A stretch of DNA of 63,266 bases from Paracoccaceae bacterium (GTDB taxonomy: Bacteria; Pseudomonadota; Alphaproteobacteria; Rhodobacterales; Rhodobacteraceae): NCBI GenBank assembly GCA_902554705.1, contig CACDPP010000009.1, positions 1 to 63,266 of the forward strand, written 5' to 3'. A program made the position numbers and the translations under genes. Below the pieces are notes generated by a model. It made no database searches. It had not been told where the DNA came from and saw nothing but the letters and a program-made list of their open reading frames with translations. Position 1 is the first letter of the stretch; the number at the start of each line of letters is the position of its first letter. Positions 1 through 9,073 of the stretch are shown piece after piece.

Positions 1-4
1 TATG

Positions 5-35
5 TGATTTGAAATTTTGGTGATTTGAAATTTTG
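5..35. repeat. Short tandem repeat upstream of truA
   Basis: The 15-base word TGATTTGAAATTTTG occurs twice in a row with a 16-base period, at 5-19 and 21-35. It lies just before truA. The gene to the left would often be fmt in this type of genome, but no reading frame stays open from the left edge for more than a few codons, so neither fmt nor any other gene can be shown here. No function is evident. Confidence 0.6.
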
Positions 36-74
36 CCTACTTTCCTTTGAGTTTGATTTGAGTTATCCGCAGAT

Positions 75-842
75 ATGCCCAGATATGCTTTAAAAATTGA
101 ATATGATGGCGCACCTTTTGTTGGGTGGCAGCGTCAGCAAAGCCAGGTTTCTGTACAAGGTTCAATTGAAAAAGCCCTTTCAAATTTAGAAAATAAAGAA
201 CATACAATAGCTGGTGCTGGACGCACTGATGCTGGCGTGCATGCAAAGTGCCAAGTTGCACATTGCGATCTTGATAAAGAGTGGGAACCATTTCGGCTTT
301 CGGAAGCATTAAACTTTCATTTGAGACCGCTACCCGTAGCAGTAATTGACTGTGCTTTAGTCGATAAAGATTGGCATGCGCGCTTTTCTGCTTTGGAACG
401 AAAATATTTATTTCGGCTACTTGTCCGGCGGGCTCCGTCGACTCACGAGGCTGGTTTAGTATGGCAAATTGGGCATTCTCTTGATTTGTCTAAGATGGTA
501 GAAGCATCTAAATACTTACTTGGCAAACATGATTTTACAACATTTCGTTCGTCTATGTGCCAGGCTAAAAGTCCTATAAAGACCCTAGATGAAATTAAAA
601 TTGATCGTATTGAAGGTTGGTCTGGAGACGAGTTCAGGTTTCAATTGAGAGCGAGAAGTTTTCTTCACAACCAGGTTCGCAGTTTTGTTGGAACTTTAGA
701 GCGCGTAGGGGCAGGTAGCTGGAACCCAGTCGACGTTAAAAAAGCTTTAGAGGCTAAGGATCGATCGGCTTGTGGTCCGGTTTCACCTCCGTATGGATTA
801 TACCTGACTGATGTTGTGTACGAACCAAACCCTTTTACATAG
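75..842 (+). CDS. truA: tRNA pseudouridine(38-40) synthase TruA
   Basis: Converts uridines 38-40 in the anticodon arm of many tRNAs to pseudouridine, in the cytoplasm. The catalytic motif GRTDAGVHA is at residues 49-57, with Asp52 as the expected nucleophile. The N-terminal YALKIEYDG and the C-terminal SFLHNQVR segment are typical of the family. The 255 residues are close to the usual length of about 245-270. The gene stands alone on the plus strand and converges with hrpB, whose stop is 40 bases away. Nothing odd is seen. Confidence 0.96.
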   Translation: MPRYALKIEYDGAPFVGWQRQQSQVSVQGSIEKALSNLENKEHTIAGAGRTDAGVHAKCQVAHCDLDKEWEPFRLSEALNFHLRPLPVAVIDCALVDKDWHARFSALERKYLFRLLVRRAPSTHEAGLVWQIGHSLDLSKMVEASKYLLGKHDFTTFRSSMCQAKSPIKTLDEIKIDRIEGWSGDEFRFQLRARSFLHNQVRSFVGTLERVGAGSWNPVDVKKALEAKDRSACGPVSPPYGLYLTDVVYEPNPFT

Positions 843-881
843 TCAGTCGTGGTCCGTATATTATTTTATAACCAAATAGTT

Positions 882-3314
882 TCATATTTTTGTCTTCAAA
901 GTTGCTTTTGACTCTGATGGATGTTCTGGCCAGAAATGCTTCGGATATCGTCCTCTCATATCTTTTCTGACATCTTTGTAAGAGCTATCCCAAAAAGATA
1001 CTATGTCTGTAGTGGTTTGTATCTTTCTTCCTGCAGGCGATAGGAATGTTACCCTGATGGGAATACCCCCACTCTTGGGATGAACTTTCTGACCATACAT
1101 TTCTTGTATGCGTATTGATATTTCGGGTAACTCATTTTCGTAAGTGATCTTAATTTTACGCCCAAGTGGGGTAATAAAATAAGTAGGTGCCAATTTTTCT
1201 AGTAATTGTGTTTCGTCCCAATTTAAAATTGACTGGAGTGCTTTTAAAGCATCGAATTTTTTCCATTCGTTTGCAGATTTAATACCATTCAAAAATGGCG
1301 CTAACCATTTTTCCCTTGTGGTTATTAATTTTTCATCTGACATATCGGGAAATTTATCCCCAGCCATTTTAACTCTAGCCAAAAAGGTTTTGGCGTTTTC
1401 TGAATGAAAAAACCCAAGTTGCTTCACACCTTCCAGCATAGCATCAATGATCATATTACTTGGAGCATCCTGCCATACTTTTTCTTCAAGGGTTAATTGA
1501 CCAAGCTTCTCTTGCTGGTAGGCAGTTACCTTTTGCTGTCTCTTAGACCATTCACAAGTTTGTATTGAGAAAATTTGATTACCAAATAATTCTTTAATTT
1601 CTGATAAAGTAATAGGCACGAATTGGCGGAGCTTAGCCTCTTGGAGGTTTCCGTCCAGGTTGCACGCTACTAAAAAGGGTGTAGACCTTAGAGGATCACT
1701 TTCTACCATTATAGCGCCTTTACCGTTTGATAAAATATATCGGGGCATTTCCCCTTTTCGGCGCTTTCCAATTCGGTCAGGATATGCGAGGGCCGCAAGC
1801 TGCGCGACTGTATAGTTAGACTGATTTGTTAAATGTTTTGAAAGGCGGCTTATTTCTTTCATTATTCCTTTTATAATCGGAACCCTAAGTGAGTAAGAGC
1901 TGTCCGACTTTTGTTTTTGGTAATTTTTGATGGCAGCAATTCGAATATTAATGTCGGAACTATTCATATTGTTAAGGGGGTCAGCATTGGAAAGAACTGA
2001 TGCAAGTAAAGTGGCGTCTTTCCCTCCAGCAAGAATTATTCTGGCTAATCTTGGGTGGAGCGGTATTTTTGATAGTAAGCGGCCGTCTTTGGTAATTTCT
2101 AATTGTTCATTTACTGCCCCAAGCATCTGGAGCACTTTATTAGCTTCTGAAAGTGCCTTCTCATTTGGCCTCGTCAGCAATGCTAGCTGATTAATATTGC
2201 CACCCCAAAGCGCAAGCTCCAAAGCAAATGGGGTTAAATCTGAATTTTCAATTTCTGATGGAGAGAACTCTGGAAAACTACCATCCTGGGCCTTTGACCA
2301 CAATTTGTAACAAATTCCAGGATGTAACCTTCCCGCTCGACCCATCCGTTGATTGGCTTCTGCTTTAGATATTTTTTGGGTAACCAAACGAGCCATACCA
2401 GAGTTTGGGTCATAAATGGACCTTTTCGAAAGACCGCTGTCTATAACTGTCTCTATTCCTTCGATGGTTAAAGAAGTTTCTGCGACATTTGTTGCAAGAA
2501 CAATTTTTCGTCCTGCTAATATTGGCTGTATTGCTTTTTGCTGATCCTTAAATCCCAATCTTCCATAAAGAGGAAATACGTGACAATTATCTGGTACTTT
2601 ATTTATTAAAGAGGATGCTAATTTAATTATTTCACCCTCTCCTGGTAAAAAGACAAGTATACTGCCTTTGTTTTTACTAATTGCTTCTAGTATGACATCA
2701 ATGATCAGTTTACCGATGATTTGATCCTGAACTACAGGTTTTGTTTGCCATATAGGCGTTACAGGAAAACTTTTCCCCTCGCATGAGACTATAGGAGCGC
2801 CTTGCATCAGTTTGGAAACAGCAGTTATCTCTAGTGTTGCCGACATAACTAAGATTTTCAAATCATTCCTTAGAACACTGGCTATCTCTAAACAAAAAGC
2901 GAGCCCTAAATCCGCGTTTAAACTCCTTTCATGAAATTCATCAAAAATTATAGTGGATACTCCTGCCAGCTGTTGGTCTTCTTGGATCATCCTTATTAAA
3001 ATACCTTCTGTTACGACCTCAACTTTTGTTTTTTCACCACATTTAACTTCACCTCTAATTCGATATCCTACTGTTCTTCCTAACTCCTCACCTAGCGTCT
3101 GCGCCATTCTCGAGGCAACTTGCTTTACTGCGAGACGTCTTGGCTCCAGCACTATTATTTTCCCTTTTGAAAAGGCTGGGTTCTTATTTAGACTGATAGG
3201 AATAACTGTTGATTTTCCTGCACCCGGCGGTGCTGTTAGGACCACTCTTTTTGTTTTAGCCAACTTAGCTGTAAGTTTGTCTATAACTTCGAATATGGGT
3301 AAATTTTTATCCAA
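882..3314 (-). CDS. hrpB: ATP-dependent helicase HrpB
   Basis: A DEAH-family (SF2) RNA helicase. Motif I GAGKST is at residues 31-36, motif II DEFH at 125-128, a SAT motif near 158 and motif VI QRMGRAGR near 325. The C-terminal third carries the HrpB-specific domain, and the length of 810 residues is normal for HrpB. It lies six bases downstream of the DUF3108 gene on the same strand, so the two are probably cotranscribed. The physiological role of HrpB is poorly defined in most bacteria; the name rests on family membership. Confidence 0.93.
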   Translation of the reverse strand: MDKNLPIFEVIDKLTAKLAKTKRVVLTAPPGAGKSTVIPISLNKNPAFSKGKIIVLEPRRLAVKQVASRMAQTLGEELGRTVGYRIRGEVKCGEKTKVEVVTEGILIRMIQEDQQLAGVSTIIFDEFHERSLNADLGLAFCLEIASVLRNDLKILVMSATLEITAVSKLMQGAPIVSCEGKSFPVTPIWQTKPVVQDQIIGKLIIDVILEAISKNKGSILVFLPGEGEIIKLASSLINKVPDNCHVFPLYGRLGFKDQQKAIQPILAGRKIVLATNVAETSLTIEGIETVIDSGLSKRSIYDPNSGMARLVTQKISKAEANQRMGRAGRLHPGICYKLWSKAQDGSFPEFSPSEIENSDLTPFALELALWGGNINQLALLTRPNEKALSEANKVLQMLGAVNEQLEITKDGRLLSKIPLHPRLARIILAGGKDATLLASVLSNADPLNNMNSSDINIRIAAIKNYQKQKSDSSYSLRVPIIKGIMKEISRLSKHLTNQSNYTVAQLAALAYPDRIGKRRKGEMPRYILSNGKGAIMVESDPLRSTPFLVACNLDGNLQEAKLRQFVPITLSEIKELFGNQIFSIQTCEWSKRQQKVTAYQQEKLGQLTLEEKVWQDAPSNMIIDAMLEGVKQLGFFHSENAKTFLARVKMAGDKFPDMSDEKLITTREKWLAPFLNGIKSANEWKKFDALKALQSILNWDETQLLEKLAPTYFITPLGRKIKITYENELPEISIRIQEMYGQKVHPKSGGIPIRVTFLSPAGRKIQTTTDIVSFWDSSYKDVRKDMRGRYPKHFWPEHPSESKATLKTKI

Positions 3315-3320
3315 GATAAT

Positions 3321-4040
3321 TTAACGTCTAGTAAATTTAGTCCGCCCGCGTAAAGCTTTTATCTCCAAACTCTCTACGGCATATATTTCATCTCGCCTAA
3401 TGTAGTTTATAGTGAAAGGAAAAATTCTACCTTCCTTCATCTCTTCATCCGTGTAGCCATCTTGACGAATATAGTTTCCACGACACTCCCCAGAATTTTT
3501 TTCAATGTTAATCTTCGATAAAACTATTTCTATCCGCCTAGCTCCGTCAAAGAGATGAAATTTTTGCTTACACAGTGTTTTTTCAATTCTATCGCTCATA
3601 ATTAAATGAATAGCCGTCATTGGATCTACAGTGCCTTTTTGAGACTTTGGCTTTGCCCAGTGAGGTTTTGGAGCTTTTGCAGAAGTTAATTTTGGTATCA
3701 TTTTTTGATAAATTATAGATTTCTGCTCTTTTCTACGACCTGTATCTGATTTTTCGCTGTAAGAGGTGGGGTAATATTTTGAATTGGCAACCTTTCCTTG
3801 TGCCTGAGCTTCAAATTTATATTTAGTAATAACTCTGGCAAAACCTTTAGATCTTAAAACACCAGAAATATCATAGTCATCAGATGTTTGTTTGATAGAG
3901 TAAACGAGCTCACCAACTTTTACACCCCAAAGAGAAACGTCAAAGCTATATCGCTCCGTTTTTGCATAAAGTGTATTTGTAGAAAACAGCAACACATATA
4001 TGCAAGATACAACGAAAAGTTTTTGTTTGTTTTTGATCAT
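3321..4040 (-). CDS. DUF3108 domain protein, predicted periplasmic
   Basis: A 239-residue protein with a clear signal peptide: a basic start (MIKNKQK), a hydrophobic core and a likely cut after LYA near residue 26. The mature part (KTERYSFDVSLWGVKVGEL onward) resembles the DUF3108 family of exported proteins, which has no established enzymatic role. It contains two Cys residues in the mature part and ends in a basic tail. It precedes hrpB in a tight two-gene unit and is divergent from meaB, 103 bases away. Confidence 0.8.
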   Translation of the reverse strand: MIKNKQKLFVVSCIYVLLFSTNTLYAKTERYSFDVSLWGVKVGELVYSIKQTSDDYDISGVLRSKGFARVITKYKFEAQAQGKVANSKYYPTSYSEKSDTGRRKEQKSIIYQKMIPKLTSAKAPKPHWAKPKSQKGTVDPMTAIHLIMSDRIEKTLCKQKFHLFDGARRIEIVLSKINIEKNSGECRGNYIRQDGYTDEEMKEGRIFPFTINYIRRDEIYAVESLEIKALRGRTKFTRR

Positions 4041-4143
4041 TAAACTATAATTTACTTAAGCAAAATAATTTCAGGCTAAACAAGGCAAGAAAAGCAGGAT
4101 AAGGTCAACCAACAATTTTAGGTTTAAGCGAAAGCTGGTCAAA

Positions 4144-5142
4144 ATGACTGACTTTAATAAAATGGCTGAAAGTTTAATAGCAGGGGACAGGCGAGCCTTG
4201 TCCAGGGCTATAACATTAGTAGAAAGTTCACGCGAAGATCATAGAAAATCAGCTATTTCTCTGATTAGCTTGCTTGAAAAAAAGTCTGAAAAACAAGCAA
4301 TCCGGATTGGTCTTTCGGGCACACCTGGTGTTGGTAAATCGACTTTCATTGAGGTTTTTGGCTCCTATCTTACTGATTTTGGGTTAAGTGTTGCGGTTCT
4401 TGCTGTGGATCCCAGCTCTGTCAGATCAGGCGGGTCTATACTTGGAGATAAAACTAGAATGACACTCTTGGCTCGAAATCCTGCTGCTTTTATACGGCCG
4501 TCTCCGAGTCAAACTCATTTAGGTGGGATAGCTCGCCGGACTCGTGAAACCGTGAAGATATGTGAGGCGGCAGGGTTTGATGTTATTTTAATTGAAACTG
4601 TAGGTGTTGGACAATCTGAAACTATTGTTTCTGAAATTTGTGATATTTTTACTTTACTGCTTGCTCCGGCTGGTGGAGACGAATTACAGGGTGTAAAAAG
4701 AGGGATAATGGAGCTTGCCGACATTATTTTAGTAAACAAAGCTGACGGTCAATTAAAGGATCAAGCAACAAGAACTTGCGCTGACTACTCTGGAGCTCTC
4801 CGATTACTGAGAAAACGCCCTCAGGACCCACAAGGTTTTCCGAAGGCAATGACTGTTTCAGCTATAGAGAAAGATGGAATTAGTGAGACATGGAAAGTAA
4901 TTTCTAATCTCGTCGAGTGGCGTCAGGAAAAAGGTCATTTTCAGTCTAATCGTACGGAACAGTCAAAGTTTTGGCTTCTTGAAGATGTTAGATACCAGTT
5001 ATTGTCTGTTTTGGATAAAAATCCTATCAAAGAGGATCTCTTAGAAATTGCTGAAGAAGTTGCTTCGGGAAAGAAAAATTTAGCATTGGCGGCAAACCAA
5101 ATATTACAAGAAATTTCCATTAAAAAGGGTGAGTTGGGCTAA
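4144..5142 (+). CDS. meaB: MeaB/ArgK family P-loop GTPase (methylmalonyl-CoA mutase chaperone)
   Basis: A G3E-type GTPase that gates cofactor loading and protects adenosylcobalamin-dependent acyl-CoA mutases. The P-loop GTPGVGKST is at residues 59-67. VDPSSVRSGGSILGDKTRM follows, then ETVGVGQSE and the guanine-specificity motif NKAD near residue 198. The 332 residues are typical. No mutase gene is in the window, so its partner (methylmalonyl- or ethylmalonyl-CoA mutase) must be elsewhere. The older name ArgK (arginine transport kinase) is a misassignment for this family. Confidence 0.92.
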   Translation: MTDFNKMAESLIAGDRRALSRAITLVESSREDHRKSAISLISLLEKKSEKQAIRIGLSGTPGVGKSTFIEVFGSYLTDFGLSVAVLAVDPSSVRSGGSILGDKTRMTLLARNPAAFIRPSPSQTHLGGIARRTRETVKICEAAGFDVILIETVGVGQSETIVSEICDIFTLLLAPAGGDELQGVKRGIMELADIILVNKADGQLKDQATRTCADYSGALRLLRKRPQDPQGFPKAMTVSAIEKDGISETWKVISNLVEWRQEKGHFQSNRTEQSKFWLLEDVRYQLLSVLDKNPIKEDLLEIAEEVASGKKNLALAANQILQEISIKKGELG

Positions 5143-5218
5143 ACTAACTTTATATTTTCAACTTAATTTTTCAGAAAAATAATCACCTAATTAATATATT
5201 TTTTTCGCCTGAAGGTGC

Positions 5219-5247
5219 TTGACGAGCACACAGAATGTGCCTAGAAG
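5219..5247 (+). promoter_or_regulatory. Candidate sigma-70 promoter of rpmB
   Basis: TTGACG at 5219-5224 is followed after 17 bases by TAGAAG at 5242-5247, about 90 bases before the rpmB start. The -35 box and spacing are good and the -10 box is imperfect. It sits in the only sizeable gap between meaB and rpmB, which suits a ribosomal protein gene with its own promoter. Confidence 0.4.
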
Positions 5248-5335
5248 CCCTGAGTTAGTTTAAGTATTCAGGCTTATTTAGTAAACAGATGATTGGGCAA
5301 GTGTCGCTCAAAAAAATTAAAGTTAGGAAGCTATA

Positions 5336-5620
5336 ATGTCGCGCCGTTGTGAATTAACAGGTAAAGGGCCAATGACCGGAAATAATGTAAGTCATGCCAA
5401 TAATAAGACACGCCGAAGATTTTTACCCAACCTTAACGAAGTGACACTACAATCAGAAATTTTGGGACGTGGTGTAAAATTACGTATATCGGCTGCAGCG
5501 CTAAGGACTGTAGACCACAGAGGTGGTCTTGATGCTTTCCTTGCGAAAGCAAAGGACAACGAGCTGTCTGCTAATGCTCTTAAAGTTAAAAAAGAAATAT
5601 CTAAAGCCCAAGAAGCGTAA
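5336..5620 (+). CDS. rpmB: 50S ribosomal protein L28
   Basis: Structural protein of the large ribosomal subunit. The N-terminus [20 protein letters not shown] and the [11 protein letters not shown] segment are diagnostic of L28. The 94 residues match the long alphaproteobacterial form. It stands as a single gene with its own candidate promoter upstream and a hairpin terminator directly after it. rpmG is not beside it. Confidence 0.97.
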   Translation: MSRRCELTGKGPMTGNNVSHANNKTRRRFLPNLNEVTLQSEILGRGVKLRISAAALRTVDHRGGLDAFLAKAKDNELSANALKVKKEISKAQEA

Positions 5621-5625
5621 CTAAG

Positions 5626-5645
5626 TCACGTTAAACGTGATTTTT
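5626..5645 (+). terminator. Intrinsic terminator after rpmB
   Basis: The arms TCACG and CGTGA, extendable to TCACGTT/AACGTGA around a single base, are followed immediately by TTTTT at 5641-5645. The hairpin begins six bases after the rpmB stop codon and separates rpmB from the copper chaperone gene. Confidence 0.65.
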
Positions 5646-5685
5646 GTATCTGCAGACCTGTCTATTTACTAGAGTGGTTTAACTA

Positions 5686-6156
5686 GTGAAAATTAAATTA
5701 TTTATCATCGCCATCTCATCATTCTTGATGTTGTCTTCAAGTCTGAGCGCTGGACAAATTATGATATCTGATGCCTACGCACGGTCATCGGGTACTCTTG
5801 CCAAGGCAGGTGCAGCCTACATGAGAATAGTGAACCACTCTGATGAGAGCGATCACCTTATAGGTGTACAATCTGATATTGCTAAAAAAACAGAGCTTCA
5901 TTCGCACTTAGAGGACGACAACGGTGTTATGAAAATGGTCCGTATAGATGAAGGAATTAAAATAGGTCCGATGAAAGATCATAGTCTTGCTCCAGGTGGT
6001 GAGCATATCATGTTTATGGGTCTTAAAGAGCCCTTCGAAACTGGGAAAATAATACCGATAACACTTCTTTTTGAAAAAGCGGGTGAGGTTGGCATTGAGG
6101 TTATTGTAGATCAGAATAGGAAAGAAAAAAAACATTCCCACTCGCACACCCACTAA
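5686..6156 (+). CDS. Periplasmic copper chaperone PCu(A)C with His-rich tail
   Basis: A PCu(A)C family protein that binds Cu(I) in the periplasm and can deliver it to the CuA centre of cytochrome c oxidase subunit II. It begins at GTG with a signal peptide cleaved near SLSA/GQ (about residue 22). The metal-binding pattern is present: TELHSH, then MKM about ten residues later, and HIMFM some twenty residues after that. A short C-terminal extension KKHSHSHTH could bind extra metal. The likely target, CoxB, is encoded about 42 kb to the right. It is followed after 14 bases by a phosphatase gene. Confidence 0.88.
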   Translation: MKIKLFIIAISSFLMLSSSLSAGQIMISDAYARSSGTLAKAGAAYMRIVNHSDESDHLIGVQSDIAKKTELHSHLEDDNGVMKMVRIDEGIKIGPMKDHSLAPGGEHIMFMGLKEPFETGKIIPITLLFEKAGEVGIEVIVDQNRKEKKHSHSHTH

Positions 6157-6170
6157 TTGGGATTAAAAAC

Positions 6171-6647
6171 GTGATAAACTCTGTTCTTTTTATTTGTCTT
6201 GGAAATATTTGTAGGTCACCGACAGCCGAATGTATATTCAAAGAAAAGGCGAAAATTTCTAAACTTGATATTTTTTGTGACAGTGCTGGTACGGCGTCTT
6301 GGCATGTAGGATCTTGTCCATATGAGCCCATGCAAGTAGCAGCAAAAGATCGAGGATTTGATATGTCCAAACTAAGGGCTCGCCAAATTACAATAGCTGA
6401 TTTTGAAGATTTTGATTTGATTGTGGTCATGGATAAGAAAAATCAATCCGATTTACAAAATTTATGTCCAGAGCAGTCAGACAAAGTGCACCTTTTGACT
6501 GACTATTCTTTGGAAGATTTGGAGTATGATTATGTTCCTGACCCATATTACACTCGCAACTTTAACCAAGCTATAGATATAATCGAAACATCACTGAATG
6601 GCTTAGTAGAAACTTTAAAAAACCATAATAATATTTTAAAACAATAA
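6171..6647 (+). CDS. Low-molecular-weight protein-tyrosine phosphatase family protein
   Basis: The N-terminal loop CLGNICRS (Cys9 to Arg15) is the C-x5-R-S phosphate-binding loop of low-molecular-weight tyrosine phosphatases, with Cys9 as nucleophile. The distal DP motif with the general-acid Asp appears in VPDPYY. The length of 158 residues is normal. Translation starts at GTG, 14 bases after the copper chaperone, so they may share a message. The natural substrate is unknown. The sequence fits a phosphatase better than an arsenate reductase of this fold. Confidence 0.9.
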   Translation: MINSVLFICLGNICRSPTAECIFKEKAKISKLDIFCDSAGTASWHVGSCPYEPMQVAAKDRGFDMSKLRARQITIADFEDFDLIVVMDKKNQSDLQNLCPEQSDKVHLLTDYSLEDLEYDYVPDPYYTRNFNQAIDIIETSLNGLVETLKNHNNILKQ

Positions 6648-6733
6648 TTTAACAGGTTTTAAGGTATTTTTTCTTGCTCTTTTAAGTGAGTGACTTACTT
6701 CTTATACAATAACAATTAAAAAGGTTCGGGGCT

Positions 6734-7135
6734 ATGCAAATTTTAACACTCTATCTTACTACAGCGGTCGTGTTTTTAGCCTTGGATATTGTAATGCTTA
6801 AACGCGTTCTCTACCCGCTTTTTTCATCTAATCTTGGCGATTGGCTTTTGGAGGATCCCAGAATGGGTCCTGCAGCAATATTTTACCTTTTCTATGTGGG
6901 CGGGGTCCTTTTCTTCGCATCTTGGCCTGCGTTTAGCTCAGGCAATCCAACTCAAGCATTAATGGCTGGTGCTTTACTTGGAGTGCTCGCTTACGGGACT
7001 TACGAATTTACTAATTTTGCCACTCTTCGGGCGTGGTCGCCCACTATGGTTATGATTGATGTAACTTGGGGAGCAGTTTTGACAGGTGTTTCCGCTTGGG
7101 CGGGTGTAGTCATTACGCGCGCAGTTTTTGGCTGA
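6734..7135 (+). CDS. DUF2177 family membrane protein
   Basis: A 133-residue integral membrane protein with about four hydrophobic segments (near residues 3-23, 48-65, 75-92 and 105-130). Short motifs such as TYEFTNFATLR and MVMIDVTWG match the DUF2177 family. Function is unknown for the family. It stands alone between the phosphatase and inositol-monophosphatase genes. Confidence 0.8.
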   Translation: MQILTLYLTTAVVFLALDIVMLKRVLYPLFSSNLGDWLLEDPRMGPAAIFYLFYVGGVLFFASWPAFSSGNPTQALMAGALLGVLAYGTYEFTNFATLRAWSPTMVMIDVTWGAVLTGVSAWAGVVITRAVFG

Positions 7136-7226
7136 TATTATGAGTTCCCGTTCAGCCTAGGGATCTATTGGCATTCATCGGTTTAGAAAGTATAGACTTT
7201 TATAGTTTATATTGGGGAGGCCTTTT

Positions 7227-8015
7227 ATGCCAGGCAGTGCGAACCTGAATATTATGTTAAAGACTGCTCGCAAAGCAGGACGCTCATTATCAAAAGATTT
7301 TAGGGAAGTTGAAAACCTTCAAGTATCTCGTAAAGGTGCTGGTGATTTCGTCAGCCGCGCGGACATTGCTGCTGAAAATATAATTCGTGATGAACTTATG
7401 GAAGCCCGACCAACTTATGGTTGGGTTGGTGAAGAAAGTGACGAAGAGGAAGGAAAGGATCCAACTCGCCGTTGGATCGTTGATCCGCTTGATGGGACTA
7501 CTAATTTTTTACATGGTCTGCCTCACTGGGCGGTATCAATAGCCTTAGAACACAAGGGTGAAATTATTTCTGGAGTTATTTATGATCCTTGCAAAGATGA
7601 AATGTTCTTTGCAGAAAAAGGATTAGGTGCATGGATGAACGAAACTAGAATTCGAGTATCAGCTCGTCACAGTATAGCAGATAGCTTGTATGCAACGGGC
7701 ATTCCATTCTCGGGAAGAATAGAAGATTTGCCAGAAACAATAAATGACCTCAAAAAATTAATGCCCAAATGTTCTGGAGTTCGCCGATATGGCGCTGCTG
7801 CACTAGATCTGGCATATGTTGCTGCTGGCCGATATGAAGGTTATTGGGAGCGTAATCTGAATAATTGGGATATTGCCGGTGGCGTTATTATTGCAAGAGA
7901 AGCTGGAGCCATGGTTGAGTCAATTTCTATAAATGGAGATCCGTTGATGGATGGAAATATAATTGCCGCAACCGAAGTACAGTTTAATAAATTCGCAAAA
8001 ATTATACGCGAATAA
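7227..8015 (+). CDS. suhB: Inositol monophosphatase family protein (SuhB-like)
   Basis: Mg2+-dependent phosphatase of the IMPase fold. Metal-binding motifs are EES at residues 69-71 and DPLDGTTNF from residue 86, with the distal NNWDIAGG motif near the C-terminus. I chose the ATG at 7227 because a strong Shine-Dalgarno GGGGAGG at 7214-7220 precedes it by six bases; an in-frame TTG at 7212 lies at that site and is unlikely to be used. The 262 residues are typical. Its stop codon directly abuts the stop codon of the convergent rhomboid gene, with no base between them. Confidence 0.92.
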   Translation: MPGSANLNIMLKTARKAGRSLSKDFREVENLQVSRKGAGDFVSRADIAAENIIRDELMEARPTYGWVGEESDEEEGKDPTRRWIVDPLDGTTNFLHGLPHWAVSIALEHKGEIISGVIYDPCKDEMFFAEKGLGAWMNETRIRVSARHSIADSLYATGIPFSGRIEDLPETINDLKKLMPKCSGVRRYGAAALDLAYVAAGRYEGYWERNLNNWDIAGGVIIAREAGAMVESISINGDPLMDGNIIAATEVQFNKFAKIIRE

Positions 8016-8756
8016 TCATTTTCTTACTTTTGGAATATTTGTTCGTGTGAATGAATATGTCGCTTCTTTGTGATCTGGGGCACCATGATTTTTTGACCAA
8101 AACTTTTTTCCACCTAGTTTCTTCCAGGTCGTAAAGGTGGCAACAACACCAAAAACAAATCCGCCTATATGAGCCCAATAAGCTATGCTGCTAACTGAAG
8201 CTGGCACTGCCAACCCATTGTAGAGTTGCAATACAAACCAAATACCTAAGACAACCCATGCTCGGATTGGGATAATTTTAAAAATAATGACGAAGATAAA
8301 TAAAATATCAATTCTAGCTTTTGGAAATAGGAGCAAATAGCCGCCCATGACTGCTGCCACTGCGCCAGAAGCTCCTATGACTGGAACGTTAGAGTAAGGA
8401 TCCGCGGCAAATTGCGCAAAGTTTGCAAATACTCCTGCAAACAAATAAAAAATTAGGAACCAAAAATGCCCCATCTTATCTTCTAGATTATCGCCATAGA
8501 TGTGCAGGAACAGCATATTTCCCAGCAAATGCATAAAACTACCATGAAAAAATATAGACGTTAATAAACCTAAATAAGCGCCTCCCTCTTTTATACTTGC
8601 TGGCACAAGCGCCCAGTTTTGAAATAAAGGGTTTATTTTACTGGGGTCTCCCAAGATGGGCCAATAGCTTACAAATATAAAAGTATTTATTAAAATTAAC
8701 CCATAAGTTATGTAGGGGAACCTTAGAGAGGGATTATGATCGCGTATCGGAAACAT
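8016..8756 (-). CDS. Rhomboid family intramembrane serine protease
   Basis: A 246-residue polytopic membrane protein. The catalytic Ser is in GASGA (Ser130) and the paired His in AHIGG (His196). The oxyanion region HGSFMHLLGNM at residues 71-81 is also conserved. About six transmembrane segments are visible, and a basic cytosolic C-terminal tail follows. The substrate is not predictable. It converges with suhB without any spacer. Confidence 0.9.
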   Translation of the reverse strand: MFPIRDHNPSLRFPYITYGLILINTFIFVSYWPILGDPSKINPLFQNWALVPASIKEGGAYLGLLTSIFFHGSFMHLLGNMLFLHIYGDNLEDKMGHFWFLIFYLFAGVFANFAQFAADPYSNVPVIGASGAVAAVMGGYLLLFPKARIDILFIFVIIFKIIPIRAWVVLGIWFVLQLYNGLAVPASVSSIAYWAHIGGFVFGVVATFTTWKKLGGKKFWSKNHGAPDHKEATYSFTRTNIPKVRK

Positions 8757-8886
8757 ATTTCTGGGTGTATTCTTTCAATAATAGCAGTCAAGTTAAATCT
8801 AAGTAAGTTATTTCAAAATTTTAGTATAAATTAACTATTCTTTATACTAGACACTCCGAACAATATAAGTAATGTCAGCCCACCTG

Positions 8887-8970
8887 GCCCGTGTGATGGA
8901 ATGGTAGACATAACAGACTTAAAATCTGTGGCCTTCGGGCGTGGCGGTTCGAGTCCGCCCACGGGTACCA
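8887..8970 (+). tRNA. tRNA-Leu(UAA)
   Basis: The sequence folds as a class II tRNA. The acceptor arms are GCCCGTG and CACGGGT (first pair G-U), the anticodon stem is ACAGA/TCTGT with loop CTTAAAA giving anticodon UAA, a long variable arm (GGCCTTCGGGC) is present, and the T arm carries GGTTCGAGTCC. The CCA end is encoded. A TATACT box at 8843-8848 could be its -10 element. Bases on both sides (CACCTGG at 8881-8887, CCAGGTG at 8968-8974) are complementary and would extend the acceptor helix in the precursor. Confidence 0.96.
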
Positions 8971-9073
8971 GGTGAATTAATTAACAACTGATATTCAATT
9001 TATTGAAAGAGAAGATAGAGCCTATTTTCGGCACCAGATATTAAAAAAAGCTTAAAGTCCCAGTGGAGAAAAA

